In this document: piece after piece, positions 34,262 through 41,424 of the stretch
Layout: each line of letters opens with the position of its first letter
Numbering within the stretch: position 1 is the stretch's first letter
NCBI GenBank assembly: GCA_017400455.1
Contig: JAFPTC010000021.1
Span: 1 to 41,424 of the forward strand
Direction of reading: 5' to 3'
Length of the DNA: 41,424 nt
Origin: Prevotella sp.
GTDB taxonomy: Bacteria; Bacteroidota; Bacteroidia; Bacteroidales; Bacteroidaceae
Notes under the pieces: generated by a model
What the model saw: the letters and a program-made list of their open reading frames with translations, nothing else
Database searches by the model: none
What the model was told of the DNA's origin: nothing
Program-made: the position numbers and the translations under genes

Positions 34262-35974
34262 TCAAACGTTAATCTCCAGCAGCATGTCGTCGACGTTCAT
34301 GCCAGGAGGCGTCATCGGCAGTACGTTGTCGTCTTCCCTGATGGCACACTCCAGCAGGTACGGCCCTTCCTTGGCCAGCATCCTGCCAATGGCCTCGCCC
34401 AGCTGGCTGCGGTCGGTCACGGCCTCATAGCTGATGCCATAGCCCTGGGCAATGGCTTCGTAGCATGGGTTCAACATCTTCGTGAACGACTGGCGACGCT
34501 TCCAGAACATGTCTTGCCACTGGCGCACGTTGCCCAGGTAGTTGTTGTTCAGCAACACCATCTTCACCGGCACCTGTTGCTCCATGATGGTGCCCAGTTC
34601 CTGCAGATTCATCTGGAAACCGCCATCGCCCATGAAGCACACCACTGTCCTGTTGGCTGCGAACGTTGCTCCGATGGCTGCCGGAAGACCGTAGCCCATG
34701 GTGCCCAGTCCGCCGCTGGTGCAGATGCTGCGCTTGTGGTGATACTTGAAGTATCTGGTTGCAAATAGCTGGTTCTGACCTACATCCGTCACCAGCACCG
34801 TATCGTCAGGAGCCTGCTCGGCCACGGCGTTCACCACCTCTCCCATCAGCAGCGGTCCCTCCTGTGGGTGTATGGCAGGCTCTATCACCTTCCGTCGCTC
34901 CTGCTCGTCTAAGGGCTTGAACGATTCGCGCCATTCATGGTGGTCGGCCTTCTTCAGCAGGGCCGTGATGGCAGGCAGCGACACCTTGCAGTTGGCCACC
35001 ACCGCCACATCTGTTTTTATGTTCTTGTCAATTTCGCTCCGGTCAATGTCCAGGTGAATAATTTTGGCCTGCCGTGCATAGGTCTTCACGTTGCCTGTCA
35101 CCCTGTCGCTGAAGCGCATGCCAATGGCGATGAGCACGTCACATTCCTGCTCCTTCAGGTTCACGGCATAGTTGCCATGCATGCCCAGCATGCCCACATT
35201 CAGCGGGTGGTTGCTGGGCAGGGCGCTCAGTCCCAGCATGGTGCGTCCGGCCGGAATGTCGGTCTTCTCCAGGAAGGCTCTCAGCTCAGCTTGTGCGTTG
35301 CCCAGCTCCACGCCCTGGCCTACGAGGGCCAGCGGCCGCTGTGCAGCGTTGATCAGTTCAGCTGCCTCTCGGATGGCATCTTCGCAAGGGGTGGGGTTGT
35401 CAACATAGGAACGGATGAAGTTCACCTTCTCCGGCTGAAATTCCACCTGCTCCGTCTGCGCGTTCTTGGGGAAGTCGAGCACCACGGGGCCGGGCCTTCC
35501 GCTTCGGGCAATGTAGAAAGCCCTGCTCACGGCCCAGGCAATGTCCTCGGCATGCCTTATCTGGTAGCTCCACTTCGATATGGGCTGAGCCACGCCCACC
35601 AGGTCAACCTCCTGAAAGGCGTCCGTTCCCAGTGCCCCTATGGGCACCTGCCCGGCAATGACCACCAGGGGCGTCGAGTCCATCATGGCATCGGCCACTC
35701 CCGTCAGCGTGTTTGTGGCGCCAGGGCCACTGGTCACCAGGGCCACGCCCACCTCTCCGCTCACGCGAGCATAGCCCTCGGCGGCATGTGTGGCAGCCTG
35801 TTCGTGTCTCACCAGAATGTGTTGGAAAGCCTGTTTCGCCCCCCGAGTGTAGTCATAGAGGGCGTCGTATACGGGCATGATAGCCCCGCCAGGGTATCCG
35901 AAGATAGTCTTCACCCCTTCGGCCTTCAGGGCCAGCATCAATGCCTCCGAACCGGAAATCTTCTCCTTGCTCAT
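34262..35974 (-). CDS. ilvB: Acetolactate synthase large (catalytic) subunit
   Basis: A 570-residue ThDP enzyme making acetolactate or acetohydroxybutyrate. Landmarks are FGYPGGAIMPVYDAL (23-37), the catalytic Glu in RHEQAATHAAEGYAR, SGPGATNTLTG and the ThDP/Mg motif FMGDGGFQMNLQEL with NNNYLG. It pairs with ilvN in one transcript. ilvD and ilvC, often next to ilvBN in this phylum, are not in the window. A promoter and a palindrome lie immediately upstream. Confidence 0.95.
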   Translation of the reverse strand: MSKEKISGSEALMLALKAEGVKTIFGYPGGAIMPVYDALYDYTRGAKQAFQHILVRHEQAATHAAEGYARVSGEVGVALVTSGPGATNTLTGVADAMMDSTPLVVIAGQVPIGALGTDAFQEVDLVGVAQPISKWSYQIRHAEDIAWAVSRAFYIARSGRPGPVVLDFPKNAQTEQVEFQPEKVNFIRSYVDNPTPCEDAIREAAELINAAQRPLALVGQGVELGNAQAELRAFLEKTDIPAGRTMLGLSALPSNHPLNVGMLGMHGNYAVNLKEQECDVLIAIGMRFSDRVTGNVKTYARQAKIIHLDIDRSEIDKNIKTDVAVVANCKVSLPAITALLKKADHHEWRESFKPLDEQERRKVIEPAIHPQEGPLLMGEVVNAVAEQAPDDTVLVTDVGQNQLFATRYFKYHHKRSICTSGGLGTMGYGLPAAIGATFAANRTVVCFMGDGGFQMNLQELGTIMEQQVPVKMVLLNNNYLGNVRQWQDMFWKRRQSFTKMLNPCYEAIAQGYGISYEAVTDRSQLGEAIGRMLAKEGPYLLECAIREDDNVLPMTPPGMNVDDMLLEINV

Positions 35975-35988
35975 ATACTAAAGATTTA

Positions 35989-36002
35989 CATTTCGCGAAA
36001 TG
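35989..36002. promoter_or_regulatory. Operator-like palindrome CATTTCGCGAAATG at the ilvB start region
   Basis: A perfect 14-bp palindrome, 15 bases before the ilvB ATG, on the predicted transcription start (about 36000). This is where a repressor would block initiation or early elongation. The binding protein is unknown. Confidence 0.5.
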
Positions 36003-36007
36003 AGCTG

Positions 36008-36038
36008 CAAAGTTACGCCTTTTTCTTCTAAAAACCAA
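36008..36038 (-). promoter_or_regulatory. Promoter of ilvB-ilvN
   Basis: TTG (36038-36036), 20 bases, then TAACTTTG (36015-36008) on the minus strand fits the Bacteroidota promoter. The leader to the ATG is about 25 bases. Confidence 0.7.
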
Positions 36039-36351
36039 CAAAAACGAAGATATTTTTAGCTTCTGCTTTCAATATGTAATTCATATCAATGCAGCCCGCA
36101 GCCTCGCTTTTTTCTGGGGCGTCGAGTTTTGAAAAAATCTCACGTGAGAAATTTTCATGGGAAGGCCTCCCAGAAAAAAATCTCACGTGAGATTTTTTTC
36201 TGGGGCATTGCCCCCTTGGTTTTTCCCCTGCCGCGATTGTTAAAAGAAGGCAAGCAGCGTTAAAATCCGGTTAAAATCGAGGCAGGCGGTGAATCTGATT
36301 AAACGTTGCGCGGGGCGTGGCGTCAATAGGCTGTTAATTAAATGCATTTAG
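36039..36351. other. Non-coding gap between ilvB and the beta-barrel remnant
   Basis: No gene is seen in this stretch. It holds the locus C repeats (36132-36200), a hairpin GGGGC-ATT-GCCCC (36202-36214) with a T run at 36219-36224, a direct repeat GTTAAAATC near 36260-36280 and the edge of the truncated gene at 36352. Confidence 0.6.
36132..36200. repeat. 43-base-period palindromic repeat, locus C (two units)
   Basis: TCTCACGTGAGA at 36138-36149 and 36181-36192, exactly 43 bases apart, with the spacer containing TTTTCATGGGAAGGCCTCCC. It is nearly identical to loci A and B although 30 kb away. Confidence 0.8.
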
Positions 36352-36732
36352 AAACAGTTCAACTATGGCGGACAGCTCATGCTCCGCCTGCCCCAGGGAT
36401 TTGAGATAAGCACCAACCTGCACGAGCACAGCCGAAGGGGATATAACGACCAGTCGATGAACACCAACGAGCTGATTTGGAACGGACAGATCTCGAAAAG
36501 CTTCCTCAAGAGCAAGACCCTCGTCGTGGCCCTGAACTTCTATGACCTGCTGGGCCAGCAGAGTAACTACGAGCGATGGATCAGTGCCACGGGGCGCAGC
36601 GACACCCGTTACAACAGCATCAATTCCTATGCCATGCTCCACGTGCGCTATCGCCTGAACCTGTTTGGCGGAAAGGTAGACACCGAAGGACGCTACGACA
36701 AGAAATGGGGCAACAACGACCGCAGAAGATAA
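36352..36732 (+). pseudogene. Truncated remnant of an outer-membrane beta-barrel protein
   Basis: The frame from 36352 to the TAA at 36730 encodes only the last 126 residues of an outer-membrane barrel like the OMP_b-brl_3/TonB-dependent receptor-like family: NYGGQLMLRLPQGFEISTNL, SRRGYNDQSMNTNELIWN, SFLKSKTLVVALNFYDLLGQ and the closing YAMLHVRYRLNLFGGK. A TAG at 36349 stops the frame upstream, and the DNA before it no longer resembles coding sequence. A signal peptide, plug and most strands are missing. It can be called as a 117-codon ORF from 36379, but it should not make a working protein. The rest was probably lost by deletion or rearrangement. Confidence 0.8.
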
Positions 36733-36760
36733 AAACCTATTAATAAAAACCATAAAGCTT

Positions 36761-37948
36761 ATGAAAGACTTTGAGTATTATGCGCCAACGGAAGTGGCGT
36801 TCGGAGAAAACGCTGAGGAGCAGGTGGCTGCTCTGGTAAAGAAATATGGCGGCACGAAGGTGCTGCTCCACTATGGCGGAAAAAGCGCCGTCCGTTCCGG
36901 ACTGCTCGACAAGGTTGGCAGCCTGCTGAAGCAGGGTGGGGTAGACTTTGTCAGCCTGGGAGGCGTGGTGCCCAATCCCCGTCTCAGCCTGGTGCATCAG
37001 GGAATAAGCCTCTGCCAGCAGGAGGGCGTCGATTTCATCCTTGCAGTGGGTGGAGGCAGCGTCATCGACTCGGGCAAAGCCATTGCCATGGGCGTGGCCA
37101 ATCCCGATGAAGAGGTGTGGAACTTCTACCTGGGCAAGTCGGTCCCCCAGAAGGCCCTGCCCGTGGCCTCGGTGCTCACCATTCCTGCTGCTGGCAGCGA
37201 GATGAGCGAGTCAACCGTGGTCACCAACGAGGACGGAGGCGTCAAGCTGGGCTACAGCAACGACATCCTGCGCCCCAAGTTTGCCATCATGAACCCCAGG
37301 CGCACCTTCACCTTGCCCCCCTATCAGACGGCAGCCGGCGTGACCGACATGATGATGCACATCATGGAGCGCTACTTCACCCATGACGACGACATGGACC
37401 TGACCACCGACCTGGCAGAGACCGTGATGAAGCGGATAAGGACAGCCGTGTTCGATGTGCTTCAGAATCCTGAGGACTATCGTCAGCGGGCACAGATTAT
37501 GTGGGCCGGCAGCGTGGCCCACTGGGGCTTGCTGGGCATGGGCGTCGAGGAAGACTGGGCCACCCATCAGCTGGAGCACGAGCTGAGCGGCATGTTCGAC
37601 GTCACCCATGGCGCCGGACTTGCTGCCATCTGGCCCAGTTGGGCTCGCTATACCATGCACGAGAACCTGAGCCGCTTCGTGCGCTTTGCCGTGAACGTGA
37701 TGGACGTTCCCAACGACTTCACCGACCCCGAGGCCACCGCCCTGAAAGGCATCCAGGCCGTGGAGCGCTTCTACCATGCCATCGGCATGCCCATCAACAT
37801 CCGGGAACTCATAGGCCGTGACATCACCGACGAGGAGATACAGGAAATGGTGCGCAAGTGCAGCCGCAACTATACCGCAACCTGTGGCGCCTTGAAAGTG
37901 CTTCAGGCCAGCGACATGGAGCAAATCTACAAAATGGCACGAGGATGA
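36761..37948 (+). CDS. Iron-containing alcohol dehydrogenase (BdhA/YqhD-like)
   Basis: A 395-residue group III dehydrogenase using NAD(P)H. The nucleotide loop is VGGGSVID (96-103). Iron ligands are Asp196, His200, His269 and His283, in DMMMHIME and HQLEHELSGMFDVTHGAG. The HYGGKSAVRSG near 37-47 is typical of the YqhD/butanol dehydrogenase branch, which reduces aldehydes to alcohols. Substrate not known. Its promoter is not clear; the gene begins 28 bases after the barrel remnant. The next gene overlaps its stop by four bases. Confidence 0.93.
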   Translation: MKDFEYYAPTEVAFGENAEEQVAALVKKYGGTKVLLHYGGKSAVRSGLLDKVGSLLKQGGVDFVSLGGVVPNPRLSLVHQGISLCQQEGVDFILAVGGGSVIDSGKAIAMGVANPDEEVWNFYLGKSVPQKALPVASVLTIPAAGSEMSESTVVTNEDGGVKLGYSNDILRPKFAIMNPRRTFTLPPYQTAAGVTDMMMHIMERYFTHDDDMDLTTDLAETVMKRIRTAVFDVLQNPEDYRQRAQIMWAGSVAHWGLLGMGVEEDWATHQLEHELSGMFDVTHGAGLAAIWPSWARYTMHENLSRFVRFAVNVMDVPNDFTDPEATALKGIQAVERFYHAIGMPINIRELIGRDITDEEIQEMVRKCSRNYTATCGALKVLQASDMEQIYKMARG

Positions 37949-38826
37949 AGACGCTCATGATAGCCGCTCTGCTGGCCGGCTGCCTCGCTTCGGCAAATGC
38001 CAGCACCACTGAAGGCGACTCGCTGTTCCTGCTGAAGAGCGAGCACGCCTCGATGACTATTGACCCGGCCCATGGGGGCAAGATTCTCTCGCTGAAATAC
38101 CACGACACCGAGGTGCTCTCGCAGTCACGCTGGCCGGAATCCTTTGGCAGCACCTTCTGGACCAGTCCGCAGAAGGAGTGGAACTGGCCGCCGGTGGCTG
38201 AGTTCGACAAGCAGGCCTATCGGGTGGATCAGCGGCAAGGCACCTCCAGGCTGGTCATCACCAGCCCCGTGTCTGAAAGGCTTGGACTCAGCGTGGGCAA
38301 GGACTTCTCGGTAGACGAGGCAACAGGAGCCTTCGTTGCCACCTATTCCATCAAGAACGAGGGCACATCGGCCCGCAAGGTGGCCCCCTGGGAGATTACC
38401 CGAGTGGCCAATGCCGATGGCCTCATCTTCTTCAGCTGTCCTGCCGACAGCATCTGGCCTTCGGGGCTCATGACGTTCCAGCCGGCCTTCGGCGCTTCGT
38501 GGTACACCACCGACCAGGCTCCGCAAAACCGCAAGGTGAATGCCGATGCCGAGGGGTGGCTGGCCTACACTGCTGGTGGCCTGCTCTTGGTGAAGGCGTT
38601 CCAGAATCTTGCCGCCGACGAGCCTGCTCCAGGCGAGGCCGAGGTGCAGGTCTACGTCAATCGTGGAAAGTCCTACATCGAGCTGGAGAGCCAGGGAGCC
38701 TACACCCTCCTTCAGCCCGGCCAGCAGTTGCACTGGACCGTCACCTGGCACCTCCTGCCCGCTGCCTCCTCAGCCCCTTCGGAAGCCCTCATGAACCAAA
38801 TCGCTCACATCATCCATAAAGAATAA
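37945..38826 (+). CDS. Exported DUF4380-like (galactose mutarotase-like fold) protein
   Basis: A 293-residue protein with a signal peptide (MKTLMIAALLAGCLASANA). The mature part reads as a beta-sandwich like aldose epimerases and DUF4380 proteins: SEHASMTIDPAHGGKILSLKY, FGSTFWTSPQKEWNWPP and SIKNEGTSARKVAPWEITRV. It probably binds or modifies carbohydrate in the periplasm; a catalytic His/Glu pair is not evident. I chose the ATG at 37945 overlapping the ADH stop (ATGA). A GTG at 37858 would put a poor extension in front of the signal peptide. Confidence 0.75.
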   Translation: MKTLMIAALLAGCLASANASTTEGDSLFLLKSEHASMTIDPAHGGKILSLKYHDTEVLSQSRWPESFGSTFWTSPQKEWNWPPVAEFDKQAYRVDQRQGTSRLVITSPVSERLGLSVGKDFSVDEATGAFVATYSIKNEGTSARKVAPWEITRVANADGLIFFSCPADSIWPSGLMTFQPAFGASWYTTDQAPQNRKVNADAEGWLAYTAGGLLLVKAFQNLAADEPAPGEAEVQVYVNRGKSYIELESQGAYTLLQPGQQLHWTVTWHLLPAASSAPSEALMNQIAHIIHKE

Positions 38827-38862
38827 AAAGTAAATAAATATGGTGTTATTTTTGGGAAAAAG

Positions 38863-38954
38863 AATTGGAAAGAATTAGAAATAATTATATTCAAGAATTA
38901 TAAAGAAATTCTTTCTTATTGTCTGGACATAATTATTTCTAATTCTTTCTAATT
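38863..38954. repeat. AT-rich inverted repeat
   Basis: The 26-base arm 38863-38888 is the reverse complement of 38929-38954 with one mismatch, around a 40-base loop that contains a further small AAGAATT/AATTCTT hairpin. It fills the gap 38827-39018 and may serve as a terminator for the upstream gene or be a small mobile repeat. Confidence 0.7.
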
Positions 38955-39018
38955 GTTTTCTTAAAAAAATATCATTTTCAATAAAACCAAATTCATTTTA
39001 AAAGGCCAATAACCATCA

Positions 39019-40017
39019 ATGAATCAGGACCAAATACTTCGTGTCGGCATTGTGGGCACTGGCTGGATAGCCGAAAAGGCTGCCATCACGCTCCAGGGCC
39101 TTGCCCTCTGCCAGGCCTATGCCGTAGGCTCCAGAACCCAGGAGAAGGCAGCAGCCTTTGCAGCCCGGTGGAACATTCCCAAGGCCTACGGCTCCTACGA
39201 CAAGCTGATAGCCGACCCCGACGTAGACCTCGTCTATGTGGGCACACCCCATTCCCATCACTACGACGTCACCCGTCAGGCGCTCATGGCAGGCAAGCCC
39301 TGCCTGGTGGAGAAAGCCTTCATGGCCAACTACTGGCAGGCTGAGGCCGTCGTGCAGCTGGCCCGTCAGCGCCAGGTGTTCCTGGCCGAGGCCATCTGGA
39401 CCCGCTATCAGCCCGTGGTGGCCATGGTGCGCGAGCTCATCAGCTCAGGACGCATAGGCCAGCCCCGGCTGGTCACTGCCACGCTGGGCTATTCCATGGG
39501 TAACAAGCCCCGCATCATGCGCCCCGACCTCTGTGGCGGCGCCCTGCTCGACCTGGGCGTCTATGCCCTCAACTTCGTGCGCATGTTCTTCCCGGCCCCC
39601 ATCACCTCCATCGACGGCCATTGCGTGAAGTCCTCCACCGGCATGGACCTCACCAATGCCATCACCCTCACCCTGGCCGATGGCGTGCTGGCCAACCTCC
39701 AGTCCAGCGCTGCCTGTGTGGGCGACAACATTGGCGTCATTGCCGGCACCGAGGGCAATCTCATCATCGACAACATCAACAACCCACAGCGCATCACCCT
39801 CAACGGCCCCGACCGGACCTATGTCGAGACCCTCCAGGTGCCCCAGCAGATCACCGGCTACGAATATCAGTTCCTCAGCTGCCGCCAGGCCCTGCTTGAT
39901 GGGCTCATCGAGCCGCCCGAGATGCCCCACGAGGAAACCCTCTACATCATGCAACTCATGGACCAGCTGCGCCAGCAGTGGCAGGTGTGCTATCCTATGG
40001 ACAAGACCAACGCTTAA
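39019..40017 (+). CDS. Gfo/Idh/MocA family oxidoreductase
   Basis: A 332-residue NAD(P)-dependent sugar-type dehydrogenase. The Rossmann loop is GIVGTGWIAE (10-19). VYVGTPHSHHYDV and CLVEKAF (95-101) are the family's substrate-side motifs: Lys99 is kept, but the usual EKP is EKA. The C-terminal domain has the GGALLDLGVYALNF segment of the dihydrodiol/xylose-dehydrogenase-like branch. No signal peptide, so cytoplasmic. It is followed 12 bases later by the GH43-like gene, which suggests sugar metabolism. Confidence 0.9.
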   Translation: MNQDQILRVGIVGTGWIAEKAAITLQGLALCQAYAVGSRTQEKAAAFAARWNIPKAYGSYDKLIADPDVDLVYVGTPHSHHYDVTRQALMAGKPCLVEKAFMANYWQAEAVVQLARQRQVFLAEAIWTRYQPVVAMVRELISSGRIGQPRLVTATLGYSMGNKPRIMRPDLCGGALLDLGVYALNFVRMFFPAPITSIDGHCVKSSTGMDLTNAITLTLADGVLANLQSSAACVGDNIGVIAGTEGNLIIDNINNPQRITLNGPDRTYVETLQVPQQITGYEYQFLSCRQALLDGLIEPPEMPHEETLYIMQLMDQLRQQWQVCYPMDKTNA

Positions 40018-40029
40018 AACCATTACAAT

Positions 40030-41016
40030 ATGAACAGATTCTTCCTTACTCTTGCAGCAGCCCTGCTGGCCCTTGCCTCGCAGGCCCAGCCCAGGGCTGC
40101 CAGGGCGCGCCACCAGGTGCCCCTGGATTCCATCCGGCTGAGCGACCCCGCCATCCTTGCCGACACGGCCACCCACATGTACTACATGACCGGCACGGGC
40201 GGCATGCTTTGGCGCAGCCCCGACCTGAAGCTGTGGGAAGGTCCCTACCGCGTCACCGAGTTTCAGACCGACTCCTGGATGGGTCCCCGCCCCATGATAT
40301 GGGCAGCCGAGCTGCACCAGACGGGCGACGGCCATTACTACTATTTTGCCACCTTCACCAACCAGGCCGTGAAGATCGACACCGTCAGAGGCAACGTCAT
40401 TGAGCGCCGTGCCAGCCAGGTGCTGCGGGCCGACAGCCCCATGGGCCCCTATCGTGCCTTCGGCGATGCCGCCTATCTGCCGGCCGACCGTCCCACCCTC
40501 GACGGCACCTTCTGGCGCGACACCGACGGCAAGCCCTACATGGTGTTCTGTGGCGAGTGGCTGCAGAACTGGAACGGAACCATCGAGAAAATAGAGCTGA
40601 AGCCCGACCTCAGCGGAACCCTGGGCCAGCCCGAAGTCCTCTTCCGTGCCAGCGACTCGCCCTGGAGCAGGGAGAAGGATGCCGATGGCCACGACACGTG
40701 GAACAAGGTGACCGACGGCCCCTGGCTCTTCCGTACAGCCACCGGACGCCTCGGCATGCTTTGGACCTCCTGGGTCTACGATGTCTACACCCAGGGCGTG
40801 GCCTATTCCCAGAGCGGCACCCTCAGCGGCCCCTGGGTGCAGGAGCCTCAGCCCGTCACGCCTCCCGGCTATGGCCATTCCATGCTCTTCCAGCGTTTCG
40901 ACGGCCAGTGGATGATGTCCGTCCATCACCATTCAAAGGACGCCCGAGGCCGCACCGTCCGCGTGCCCCATCTCTTTGAAGTAGACCTCTCGGGCGACCG
41001 GCTTGTGGTTAAGTAA
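40030..41016 (+). CDS. Exported glycoside hydrolase family 43-like protein
   Basis: A 328-residue five-bladed beta-propeller enzyme, probably in the periplasm (signal peptide MNRFFLTLAAALLALASQAQ). The usual GH43 sites are Asp39 (LSDPAI, base), Asp158 (TLDGTFWRD, pKa modulator) and the proton donor that in most members lies in an EGP motif. Here that motif is TDGPWLFRT with Asp229. Substrates in the family are arabinan, xylan or related side chains. The acid change could still be active, so function is uncertain. Last complete gene before the insertion sequence. Confidence 0.85.
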   Translation: MNRFFLTLAAALLALASQAQPRAARARHQVPLDSIRLSDPAILADTATHMYYMTGTGGMLWRSPDLKLWEGPYRVTEFQTDSWMGPRPMIWAAELHQTGDGHYYYFATFTNQAVKIDTVRGNVIERRASQVLRADSPMGPYRAFGDAAYLPADRPTLDGTFWRDTDGKPYMVFCGEWLQNWNGTIEKIELKPDLSGTLGQPEVLFRASDSPWSREKDADGHDTWNKVTDGPWLFRTATGRLGMLWTSWVYDVYTQGVAYSQSGTLSGPWVQEPQPVTPPGYGHSMLFQRFDGQWMMSVHHHSKDARGRTVRVPHLFEVDLSGDRLVVK

Positions 41017-41283
41017 AGAGTAAAGAGTTAAGAGTTCAAGTTTCGCATTCGCTTCGCTCCTTTGTAGTTCAGGAGTTCTGGAGTTGCTGGAGTTCTTCGC
41101 GAGCGAAGCGAGCAAGCTCGAGCGCAGACGTTAGTCCTTTCTCTACATTTTTCAGGTAGTTATTATTGAAGTGCCATTGTAGCAGAACTATTGTCTGCAC
41201 TCCGGTACTTCTGTAACTCCAGGACTCCTATAACTTGAGAAAGTTGAATTAAGAGTTAAGAATGAAAATTATTCCTAATTTTT
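41017..41283. repeat. Degenerate repeat region before the insertion sequence
   Basis: No gene is visible. Short direct repeats TAAAGAG/TTAAGAG (41017-41038) recur as TTAAGAGTTAAGA near 41260. The stretch TTCAGGAGTTCTGGAGTT near 41070 pairs with AACTCCAGGACTCCT near 41216, and TTCGCTTCGCTC near 41049 pairs with GAGCGAAGCGAG near 41101. The nested inverted repeats look like a decayed MITE-like element, but the boundaries are not clear. Confidence 0.45.
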
Positions 41284-41424
41284 GGCTCACCCGTAAATTT
41301 CTGTGTTTATCCGTAAATCATCGATAACCTGTAGAGAAAGAAATCCACATCTATAACACCTCTGAGTTGTGCACGGAATTGTTTTATCTTTGAGTTAAGA
41401 GCCTCTGCAGACGCATTGGTGGCA
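41284..41424 (-). mobile_element. ISL3-like insertion sequence, one end only
   Basis: The GGCTCACCCGTAAATTTCTG at 41284-41303 is placed as a terminal inverted repeat, since ISL3-family ends begin GGCT. The transposase stop codon lies 23 bases inside it. The rest of the element continues beyond the window. The 8 bases before 41284 (CTAATTTT or shifted by one) could be the target duplication, which needs the other side for proof. Confidence 0.65.
41307..41424 (-). CDS. Transposase C-terminus, ISL3 (IS204/IS1001/IS1165) family, partial
   Basis: Reading leftwards from 41423 the frame gives 38 residues and a TAA at 41309-41307: ATNASAEALNSKIKQFRAQ, then LRGVIDVDFFLYRLSMIYG. The NAxAEALNSKIKxFRAQxRGVxDVxFFLxRL pattern is the last part of ISL3-family DDE transposases. 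The N-terminus, zinc-finger and most of the DDE domain are outside the window, so integrity cannot be judged. Confidence 0.8.
   Translation of the reverse strand, partial: ATNASAEALNSKIKQFRAQLRGVIDVDFFLYRLSMIYG

Noticed and set aside
34937-36031. A 364-codon plus-strand frame opposite ilvB
   Set aside because: ilvB on the other strand is certain, and the frame runs over the ilvB promoter.
37858-37944. GTG start giving the DUF4380-like protein 29 extra residues
   Set aside because: The extension lies inside the alcohol dehydrogenase gene and would bury a good signal peptide; the ATG at 37945 makes an ATGA overlap.
39445-40932. A 495-codon minus-strand frame across the Gfo/Idh and GH43 genes
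   Set aside because: It spans two real genes and the gap between them and has the low-complexity composition of an antisense shadow.

Overview
The window looks like a chromosomal segment from a Bacteroidales bacterium, most probably Prevotella or a close relative. The case rests on Bacteroidota-type promoters (TTG/TTTG, about 19-20 bases, then TAnnTTTG) ahead of many transcription units, the bamD - rpoZ - DUF4293 gene order, lipoproteins with a Cys lipobox, the divergent Bacteroidota form of RNA polymerase omega, and typical versions of PurM, MtaB, PurU and IlvBN. Species cannot be named from the sequence alone. Coding DNA is fairly GC-rich and intergenic DNA is AT-rich, which produces many long antisense shadow frames.

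Layout. 1-150 is the end of an rRNA operon (5S rRNA plus terminator), followed by a repeat-rich gap (151-550). 551-2861 (-) is a three-gene unit: a 17-residue-repeat exported protein, an exported carboxypeptidase-regulatory-like protein and a HAD phosphatase. 3049-3372 (-) is a small lipoprotein with its own terminator and an operator-like palindrome upstream. 3717-6088 (+) is mtaB plus a family 2 glycosyltransferase. 6215-13997 (-) is a long run: phoH, purC, menG/ubiE, aroE, a TPM-domain protein, lemA, purM and a lipase-like lipoprotein. 14077-14676 (-) is an ECF-type sigma factor. 14872-22611 (-) is a nine-gene run: purU, hisH, hisA, hisF, hisIE, ftsE, lysC, lysA and a GT-B-like hypothetical. 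These runs tie purine, histidine, lysine/aspartate-family and one-carbon metabolism together by likely co-transcription.

From 22785 the genes are on the plus strand: an AraC-type HTH regulator, a cytoplasmic M49 (DPP III-like) peptidase, an AlkD-like HEAT protein and mntP. After a 520-base non-coding gap come bamD, rpoZ, DUF4293, ysxC/engB, an ABC-F ATPase, recR, a small membrane protein, a second GT2 and a GNAT acetyltransferase. ilvB-ilvN converge on them from the other strand (33711-35974). A repeat-rich gap and a truncated outer-membrane beta-barrel remnant (36352-36732) precede a carbohydrate-flavoured plus-strand group: iron alcohol dehydrogenase, DUF4380-like exported protein, Gfo/Idh/MocA oxidoreductase and GH43-like glycosidase. 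The window ends inside an ISL3-like insertion sequence (41284-41424).

I see no CRISPR array, toxin-antitoxin pair, phage island or defence system. The most unusual structure is non-coding: a dispersed element built on a 12-bp palindrome (TCTCACGTGAGA) recurring with an exact 43-base period at three separate intergenic loci, with a decayed fourth. A REPIN-like 46-base inverted repeat lies after the rRNA operon, and two operator-like palindromes lie at promoters.
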